Shown here: piece after piece, positions 30,279 to 36,563 of the stretch
Numbering within the stretch: position 1 is the stretch's first letter
Layout: each line of letters begins with the position of its first letter
Source: Chara braunii
Taxonomy: Eukaryota; Streptophyta; Charophyceae; Charales; Characeae
Direction: 5' to 3'
Length of the DNA: 36,563 nucleotides
Assembly: GCA_003427395.1 (NCBI GenBank)
Contig: BFEA01000187.1
Location: forward strand, 2,566,355-2,602,917
Notes under the pieces: model-generated
Told to the model about the DNA's origin: nothing
Databases searched by the model: none
The model's input: only the letters and a program-made list of their open reading frames with translations
Made by a program: the position numbers and the translations under genes

Positions 30279-30942
30279 CTACTAAGGTCGTTTTAAAGAC
30301 CCACTCGCGGTATTTCTCAGGTGAGAGGGTGATAGGCTTCTCCAGAAACCCTAACCTTCTAAGAATACCCCAGAGTTTCCCTCGTGGGGGGATTCCCTGA
30401 TCGACACAATGAGTGTATAGTACCCATAGGGCCCCAAATGGTAATCCTAAACTCCTTCCTCTTTCCAGGAGTTTTACCACCCTACCCTCGTTTGCGCCGG
30501 AGAACACAAAGCTCGGGACCCTTATGGTTACGGGATAGCTCGCCCTCGGGAGCTCACCGGCCCTAGCGAACCTTTCCCCGTCTATCGTTGCAAACCCAAA
30601 CTCCTTCTGGGCCCTATCTATCTACCTCCGCCTTACTTTTCTAGCCTCTCTGAGTAATAGGTCCAGCCCACCCCCTTGGCCTAAGACCAGGGGCACTACA
30701 ATCTTTGACCAAGCTCCCGGCTCGACGAAGATTATCGCGGTGACCTTGAGACGCACCCCGGTCGTCCTAACTCTCACTTCCTCCGACTCTATCCATACGA
30801 AATTTTCGCCGATCGTGATCTCTCCACCTCTTAACCTTCTCCAATCGGGGATTCCCCCGTTGCTCGGAACCAAGCTACACACCCCTCGCTCGTCTAGAGG
30901 GGACTCGACAAACGTACTAATGTCCTTGTTAAATAGGACCAT
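30265..30942 (-). pseudogene. Leader frame L4 (CVD-PPR module)
   Basis: One frame from ATG 30942 (MVLFNKD) to TGA 30265, broken only by a TAG at 30622-30624. Blocks: ENFVWIESEEVRVRTTGV, KVTAIIFVEPGAWSKIVV, FARAGELPRASYPVTIRV, LWVLYTHCVDQGIPPRGKL and GILRRLGFLE. It begins 10 nt after the L3 stop and overlaps the start of L5 by 14 nt. It is the best preserved full-length member (225 residues plus stop) and the best query for remote homology. Function unknown. Confidence 0.7.
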
Positions 30943-30952
30943 TCATGCTAAC

Positions 30953-31690
30953 CTACCTTTGGCGGACTCCAAATACCCTTTGGTAACGGTAGTCTCTCCC
31001 GCCCTCACAGTCTCGCTCCGACTCTAGAGAGATCCTTTCTCGGATCCGGTCGGCCCTAACTCCGTACGACACCGGGTTGTCCACACAATAGGAATAGAAC
31101 CAATGAAACGAACGAAAGGACAACCCCCTCCTTCTCTCCCGTCTTATAGATCTCACGACTTTCTCATATGCTGCTCCCTCTCCACACACTCTCCTGAAGA
31201 CGTAAGATGGGAATATAGCATGGACGCAACCTGCAGCACGAGGGTATTCCTCGTCCTGAGCACAAATGACCAGCAAGCGGAATGGTAGGTTGTGCCGAAG
31301 GGGCACCTCCTCGAAAATTCGCCTCAGAATAGGCCCTGCGCGTACCTCCCAGTGGTCCGTCCGATACCACCCTAAGGCCCAATGGGTGACGTACTCAACC
31401 CACGCCTCCCGACTTAGATAGATCGTGCCCTCAGCTCAAACCGCCGCCCGTCGGGCCTTTCCTCCGTTCCTAGGTCTATTCCTGGTCCATTGATCTCCTT
31501 CCCAAATACCTACGGTAAATCACGCGCAAAGAAAAACTCCTTTCTCAAGTTTCATCCCTCTCTCACGCCCGGCCAGGTACCTCTCCGTACGATGGTCAAG
31601 GGGGACATTAAAGCACTCTCGTTCTTTGAGAAGATCCGCCTTCTCTACTTTTATCCTACCGTCGTCTACCCCTTCCACAATCCTAACCAT
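30953..31690 (-). pseudogene. Leader frame L3 (CVD module)
   Basis: ATG at 31688-31690 (MVRIVEGVDDGRIKV) overlaps the L2 stop (TAG 31683-31685) by 8 nt. In-frame stops at 31520-31522 and 31436-31438, then open to TAG 30953. Blocks: GTIYLSREAWVEYV (cf. ATIFLDEDTWTEI in L5), QDEEYPRAAGCVHAIFPS (cf. GELPRAS in L4) and FHWFYSYCVDNPV (cf. YTHCVDQGIPP). The PPR after CVD is lost. 245 codons plus stop. Function unknown. Confidence 0.68.
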
Positions 31691-32054
31691 GCCCCCCCTG
31701 GCTTTGCACTACCTCCTTGATGATCTCCACCAACACCTTCCAACTGTCCGACCCGTCCAGGTACGTCTCCGGTATCACGGGTGCTGGTCGTTCCCGTCGT
31801 CGAAAAGTCCGGTACCCCAGCGTGTAGAAGTATCTTATCCCGTAGTGCCCTAAAAATTCCCTCTCCAGAGCATGACCCACCGCTTTTTCCCAGCTATTCA
31901 GGAAGGCTTCCCCTTGATCCGTCCCCTCTTCTACGTAGAGCGCTATATCGAAATCCCCTGTCCACAGATAAAAGTTGTAGCACCACACATCTGTACCCCC
32001 ATAGCTACCCACGATAATGCCCGCCGGCTCAAACTCCATAACCCCTAAGCTCAT
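31683..32054 (-). CDS. Leader frame L2, intact small protein
   Basis: ATG at 32054 lies in an ATGA overlap with the L1 stop; an earlier in-frame ATG at 32099 exists, but MSLGVMEF matches the L1 start MSLVAV, so 32054 is preferred. 123 residues without interruption: GTDVWCYNFYLWTGDFDI, YVEEGTDQGEAFLNSWEKAV, GIRYFYTLGYRTF, RPAPVIPETYLDGSDSW and a Val/Ile-rich end helix. About half the positions match L1 by eye. The strand motif FDIALYVEEG may be the same core strand as ATIFLDED in L5. No signal peptide or membrane segment. Function unknown. Confidence 0.65.
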   Translation of the reverse strand: MSLGVMEFEPAGIIVGSYGGTDVWCYNFYLWTGDFDIALYVEEGTDQGEAFLNSWEKAVGHALEREFLGHYGIRYFYTLGYRTFRRRERPAPVIPETYLDGSDSWKVLVEIIKEVVQSQGGHG

Positions 32055-32404
32055 AGGCTCCCCACTATCTCCTCCACGATTGCGACCAACACTCTCCACC
32101 CGTCCGACCCGTCGAGATAAGCATCCGGAATCACCGGCGCAGGTCGACCTCCCCTAGGATAAGTCCGATACCGTAGTGAGTAGAAGTATCTAAGCCTGTA
32201 CCCTCGCAGCCCCCCTCTTTCCGCACGAGAGCTATCGACCGCCTCCTCCCATCCGCGGAGGAAATTCTCCCCTTGATCTTGACCCTCCTCTACGTAAATG
32301 GTGACGTCGAAATCCCCCGTCCACAGACGAAAGGTATAGCACCACACGTCGACCCCGTTGTAACTGCTCACACTAATTCCTTCCGAGACAGCCACTAAGC
32401 TCAT
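32051..32404 (-). CDS. Leader frame L1, intact small protein
   Basis: ATG at 32404 (MSLVAVSEGISVSSYNG) to TGA 32051-32053; 117 residues, uninterrupted. Conserved with L2: VDVWCYTFRLWTGDFDVT, YVEEGQDQGENFLRGWEEAV, LRYFYSLRYRTYPRGGRPAP and IPDAYLDGSDGW. It probably folds as strands followed by helices. The stop overlaps the L2 start as ATGA, a layout that allows termination-reinitiation on one mRNA. It is the most upstream recognisable frame of the element. Function unknown; not a recognised capsid, protease or nucleic-acid-binding motif. Confidence 0.65.
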   Translation of the reverse strand: MSLVAVSEGISVSSYNGVDVWCYTFRLWTGDFDVTIYVEEGQDQGENFLRGWEEAVDSSRAERGGLRGYRLRYFYSLRYRTYPRGGRPAPVIPDAYLDGSDGWRVLVAIVEEIVGSL

Positions 32405-33004
32405 TCACCCTAATCAAAGAGAGTTTATTTATGTTACCTTTACTATTGGCAGCTCGAGAGACCACCCCTACCCTGCAAGGAGAAGGTGTCTGTGAGCCGA
32501 GCAGGATCAAATGGACCAGAGAAGGAACGCCGTCTCACTCGGCTACCTTCCTGTCCTCCCCCGCTGAGAGGTCCTCCCACTTCCAGGTATAGGGAATAGC
32601 TGCGAACACAGGTTATCCCCGAAGAATTGTGGCAAACCCCTCCTCAGAGTCGGACCGTAGTCACACACCCGTGCCCTATGTCCCCCACCGAACCGACACC
32701 TAGTCCTAAGTTAGCCTATCCGGCACCACGCCCCTACTCGGCCCACCTCGACCGTGGAATTACTCGGGTCCCAAGACTTTATCCGCCTATCGATCAGTGA
32801 TCGCTAGCTTGTCTACTCCCTCTCATTCTCCTTCTCGTATCATGAACTCTTCTCACTTCGTTCCCTTCTTCCTTTTCGCCACCGGCTGACTCTTTTCTCT
32901 CTTAGAATCGAATAATTTAATCGGGGTATTCAAAGAAAAGGGGGTAGGGAAGCAGAGATTTAGGAAGATTCTCTCAGGTTAGGCAGTTACAAACTACGTA
33001 CCCT
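32405..33004. other. No gene; candidate 5' non-coding end of retroelement
   Basis: No domain or RNA was recognised. In minus sense this precedes L1, so the 5' LTR or leader would be expected here. I compared it by eye with 19.0-20.9 kb and saw no long repeat, and no convincing tRNA primer-binding site near 32.4-32.5 kb. Confidence 0.4.
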
Positions 33005-33020
33005 GTGGTCCTTGAACCTT

Positions 33021-35290
33021 TCAGAATTCGTTCTCGTAGTCCCAATAATCCCCGAGATCCGAGTCCGAGAAATCGGCAAGACACCGGTCTGCCCATGACT
33101 CGGCCTCCGACCCCTCGTCCAAGGCGCCCCACGTATCTCTCGCCTCTTCTTCCCGCCCCCTACCCCTTTCGTTCACGATGGCGGTTGATGTTACCTCGAC
33201 CCTTTGCCCCAGAACTTGAAGCACTACTCTCCTCACCCCCAAGTCCCGAACAGCCCCCGCTTGAGAACCCCGCCCCCTTGGTGACAGAAGGGGCCGTTGA
33301 ACCCTTTGCCCCTTGGTGACAGAAGCCCCCGCTTGAGAACCCCGCCCCCTTGGTGACCCTTTGCGAGCAATTGTCTGTAGTCTTGGCTCCTGGCCACCGT
33401 GAAGCTCCCACCACATCGTTGCATGCATTCCCCACTCCACCGCGTCCTTCACCGCATACTCGTCCCACCAGGGCGCTCCACTTTTCGGCCAGTAGCGAGG
33501 GTCGTCCACAATGCCTGCCAAAGCTTATGCACAGAATCAGACTCTCAACCCGCACCCTGAAAGCGAGCCAAGTGGTTTAGTGCGCTCTGCACGAGGGAGT
33601 TGTTGAGGTCCGCCAGCAAAGAGATATCACGATGGCGAGGATCCAACAGATACGCAGCCGCATGGGCAGGCTGACGCATCATCCTGCATCTGTCGGATAT
33701 GAAATCCATGACCGCCCTCCTCTCATCCTCCGTCAGTCCAAGAGCCTTGACCCCCCCCCGCAATATGCTCTCCAAATCCCAGAATCTTGTGGGTGATGAT
33801 CCATCCCTGTCCATGTCCTTGAGGAACCTGAAGCACGGGGCCATGACGTCCACGAACATCTTCACCCTCCCCCACCAAGAATCGTCTCTGCACATTCTAC
33901 GCACCTCGGGCTCATCCCTCCTCGCATCCCCAATCCACCGCACCTGCGCCCACAACTCCCCTGACACGAGCTTGTCTAACACAACCCTCTGCTCATATAG
34001 CCTCTCTAGCATCATGAACGTTCTCCCAAAACGCGTCTCCGCTGGTCGCTTCAGTACTAGCGCGTTCTTCATGGTCTTGTGAAGTGCTAGGGCTCGTTGT
34101 TTGTTGCGCATGAACTTGACTAACGTGTGCGCCTTCCTCATGACAGTGGCCGCCCAAGAATGCGCCGCAATGTCCCTCAGCAGCAAGCTGAAGCAATGTG
34201 TTGCACACGGGATCCAAGGTTTGCGACGAGTAGCCGGGTCGGGGTGTGACTGCAAGATGTCGGCTGCTGTCTTCATCACTTCTGCGTTGTCAGTGCAGAT
34301 GGCATTCACATTGTCAATGTCAATATCATCTCTGATGACTCCCTCCCAAATCTCTTCCAGGCCGACTCCCGTCTTTTCCCGATGCGACATGTCGATGGTC
34401 CGCATGAGGATGGGTCCAGACTGTCCTGCTACTATGAAGCTCATGATGGGCTTGTTGGTCGTGTCGGTAGCCCCGTCTGTCAGCAGTGTGCATCCTGTGG
34501 TAGCCCACTTTGCCTTTTTAGGTGCAATGAGGACTGCTATCTCGTGGAAAATGATGTCCATCATCCTCGTGCGGACTCCCTCGTATGTCAGCAGTCGTGG
34601 CACCGGCACGATCGAAGGATGCAGGAGTGTGACTATGTAGTTCCAATAGTCTTGCGTCTCCTTCAACCGCAACCAGTTGAAGGGCACTCCACCTTGATAG
34701 ATAGCAAGGGCCAACAGACGATCAAGATGTTATTGGACCTTGTTCCCTAGATGAACAACTAGGGTCGTCTGTCTCCTCGTCGGCACCACATGTGTGGAGG
34801 TGGTGGTCGTCGTGCCAGTAACCCGAGCTCCCCCTCCATCCCCTCCATTATCTCCTGCACCTTCAACGCCCCGCAACTCATCTCTCACAATTCCGGCATC
34901 CTGCCCCTGCTGTGTACCACCCTCACCACGATCACCGTCTCCAACTCCTCCTGCACGATCTGGCATCGGGTCACATGGCTCGTCCAATTCACGCAGGTCC
35001 TCGGCGGCAAGCTCTCCATCCATCTTGTCTGCGTGCTCAGCAGCCAGTCTGAGTGACAATGCATCCCTCAACAAAGCACCAGCCGCTTAAAGTCTACACA
35101 AAATCTCCAGATTCCGTCGAGGGCAGTGTGCCTTCGGTTTCGTGAAGTGTTCCACTGCCATGGACCTCGAACCTGTGAACACCTCCCCACACAGTCAGCA
35201 GCGCAGAAGGAAGTTGCCTCCGCTCGCCAACCCCCACTCCTTGCCCCTTTCCGCCGACTCCCACACCACATGTGTTCACCTCAAATCTGC
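33021..35290 (-). pseudogene. BED/DUF659-type hAT transposase, broken
   Basis: Would cut and join transposon ends. In one frame on the minus strand: a BED zinc finger (RC*LCGEVFTGS ... VEHFTKPKAHCP, about 35205-35125) with a TGA at 35195-35197 between its cysteines, a TAA near 35089, an acidic linker (AAEDLRELDEPCDPM), a TAA at 34730-34732, then an open 389-codon DUF659/catalytic stretch: GCTLLTDGATDTTNKPIM (first Asp), AICTDNAEVMKTAADIL (second Asp), PCATHCFSLLLRDI (CxxH) and AYLLDPRHRD. After TGA 33545 the frame shifts and the start of the C-terminal dimerisation block follows (ATMWWELHGGQEPRLQ, about 33410), but it then runs into a short duplication and the usual SER-FS/KRN block is missing. 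Different family from the hAT at 5-7.5 kb. Confidence 0.85.
33252..33357. repeat. 34-bp direct repeat inside hAT C-terminus
   Basis: The 34-nt sequence beginning agcccccgcttgagaa is identical at 33252-33285 and 33324-33357, with a partial ccttggtgacagaag between. It sits where the hAT dimerisation domain stops matching, so it may mark a filler insertion at a break. Confidence 0.85.
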
Positions 35291-35589
35291 TTGCTTGTGA
35301 GCAGGCACTGGCTCGAATGGAGGGAGTTGCCCCCCTCGTGGCCGTCTACCGCCTATCGCCATGACTACGATGGGGAGGAACATGATAGCGACTGGCCGCC
35401 TATGAACGCTGGCCCAAGGAATGAATGATTGTTAATTCTCCAATCCCTTGAATTGGTGTCGAATCATGTGACACCACTGCATCAGCCTGGCATGCAACAA
35501 AGGTTTAAGCTGCATGGACAAACCAAGACAACCATGGAGTTAGATACGGGTACATTTGTTCATTGAGTGCATAATCGATTGATAGTCTC

Positions 35590-35590
35590 C

Positions 35591-35624
<34 letters not shown>
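35590..35624. repeat. (TTGA)n microsatellite
   Basis: About eight tetranucleotide units with one ttgg variant. The stretch 35300-35590 shows no gene. Confidence 0.9.
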
Positions 35625-35659
35625 CTCCGCCATCACCCTCACGAAGTCCATCTTCTCAA

Positions 35660-36395
35660 CATCTTCCACCATGTACTCCAAGGCCTCCTCCATCTCTTCG
35701 TCCTCCATGTACTCCTCCATCTCCTTCATCTCCTCCTCCATCTCCTCCTCCTCCATCTCCTCCTCCTCCATACCCTCCTCCATATCCTCCATCTCCTCCT
35801 CCTCCTCCATGTCCTCCATCTCCTCCATCTCCTCCATCTCCTCCATCTCCATCTCCTCCATCTCCATTTCCTCCGTCTCCTCATCCTCCATGCCCTCCTC
35901 CATGTCCTCCTCCGCGTCCATTTCCTCCATCTCCGCCATCTCCTCCATCTCCTCTATCTCCTCCACCTGCAACTCCTCCATCTCCTCCTACTACAACATA
36001 CCTTGCTCCATCCCCTCCTCCTCCACATTCTCCTCCTCGTCCATGTCCTCCATCTCCTCCTCTTGCTCCATATCCTCCTCCTCCATCTCCTCCCACTCCA
36101 TATCCTCCATCTCCTCCACATCCTCACCCATCTTCACCATCGCCTCCTCGTCCTCTATCTCGTTCACCTCCTTCATGTCTTCCTCCTCCATGTTCTCCTC
36201 CATCCACCTCCTTCATATCTCTCCTCCATCTACTCCCTCTCCGTCTCCTCCATCTCTTCCATGTCCTCCCCCATGTTCTCCATCTCCTCCTCCTCCTCCA
36301 TCTCGTCCTCCGTCTCCTCCATCTCCTCCCGCCCACAGCACACCTTGCTCCATGTCCTCCTCCTCCATCTCCTCCTCCTCCATATCGTCCACCTC
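35660..36395. repeat. Polypyrimidine CTCCTCCAT minisatellite
   Basis: About 735 bp built of imperfect ctcctccat/tcctccatc units; the plus strand is nearly all pyrimidine except for the recurring A. Both strands are open over long stretches (Ser/Ile on plus; Met/Glu on minus) simply because the unit length is a multiple of three. I do not call a gene. Confidence 0.9.
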
Positions 36396-36403
36396 ATTCA
36401 CTC

Positions 36404-36541
36404 ATCCATTCCTCTTCTTCTTCGTCTTCTTCTTCTTCTAACCTTCTTCTTCTTCTTTTTCTTCTTCTTCTTCTTCTTCTTCTTCTTCTTCTTCTTCTTC
36501 TTCTTCTTCTTCTTCTTCTTCTTCTTCTTCTTCTTCTTCTT
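36404..36541. repeat. (TTC)n / (GAA)n triplet array
   Basis: ttcttc units from about 36410, interrupted at 36440-36444 and 36457-36460, then about 27 uninterrupted units to 36541. Long GAA/TTC tracts can form triplex DNA and are unstable. Confidence 0.95.
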
Positions 36542-36563
36542 CCACTCGGTCTTCTTCCCGCCT

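Larger units (their letters stand above)
20898..32404 (-). mobile_element. Fossil Ty3/gypsy-like element with polycistronic leader
   Basis: On the minus strand one continuous, same-direction series runs from 32404 to 20898: eight small leader frames, a gag-head frame, gag, zinc knuckle, protease, RT, RNase H and integrase. PR-RT-RH-IN order is that of Ty3/gypsy (Metaviridae). The presence of integrase argues against a caulimovirus-type pararetrovirus. Base composition and the Arg/Glu/Gly-rich proteins are alike across the whole span, so I treat it as one element, though no LTR pair, primer site or target duplication was found. All large frames carry stops or frameshifts, so the copy is dead. 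Confidence 0.75.

Noticed and set aside
20898-32404. Endogenous caulimovirus-like pararetrovirus
   Set aside because: ATGA-type overlaps resemble those viruses, but an integrase with HHCC-type and D-D-E blocks is present and no movement-protein motif was seen.
19000-33000. LTR pair flanking the retroelement
   Set aside because: By-eye comparison of 19.0-20.9 kb with 32.4-33.0 kb found only short pyrimidine matches.
35620-36441. Long Ser/Ile (plus) and Met/Glu (minus) proteins
   Set aside because: Open on both strands because the repeat unit is a multiple of three; no non-repetitive domain.

Overview
The window looks like nuclear DNA of a plant-lineage eukaryote. It carries TTTAGGG-type telomere-like repeats, U6 snRNA pseudogene pieces with A-rich tails, BED/hAT transposase relics, a Ty3/gypsy-type polyprotein, long microsatellites and one assembly gap (10918-10991). 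A repeat-rich streptophyte alga such as Chara would fit, but the sequence alone does not prove it. I found no intact conventional host gene; almost all recognisable coding sequence is decayed mobile DNA.

Layout. 1-300 is a 91-bp tandem repeat with an internal palindrome. 1.65-2.01 kb is a degenerate ~110-bp repeat. 2.32-3.14 kb holds ten irregularly spaced copies of a 20-nt core flanked by arms that differ between copies but pair within most copies, so it reads as an array of hairpins with one constant loop. 4.4-7.6 kb is a Hermes-like hAT transposase pseudogene (minus) whose 3' end is tandemly duplicated (532 bp). 8.1-10.5 kb is an array of ~100-nt fold-back units separated by A-rich tracts, interrupted by a U6 3' fragment. 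10.66-11.18 kb is a compound microsatellite. A U6 5' fragment lies at 13.5 kb. 14.3-16.4 kb is the C-terminal end of a second hAT (plus) with a low-complexity acidic/AT-hook tail. 17.4-18.7 kb is a decayed gag-like reading region (plus).

20.9-32.4 kb is the most interesting part. On the minus strand a fossil Ty3/gypsy-like element has gag, zinc knuckle, protease, RT, RNase H and integrase in order. Upstream of gag sit about eight further small reading frames, packed end to end with stop/start overlaps (ATGA, TGATG, 8 nt, 14 nt). Several of these are visibly paralogous to one another, and some to the N-terminal part of the gag-proximal frame. This looks like a polycistronic leader made by serial duplication of a gag-head module. 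The two most upstream frames are intact; the others carry stops or frameshifts. No LTR pair was recognised.

33.0-35.3 kb is a BED/DUF659-type hAT transposase pseudogene (minus), and the window ends in about 850 bp of polypyrimidine CTCCTCCAT-type and (TTC)n repeats. The genes do not form a host pathway: this is a nest of dead transposons plus several repeat families with strong secondary structure.
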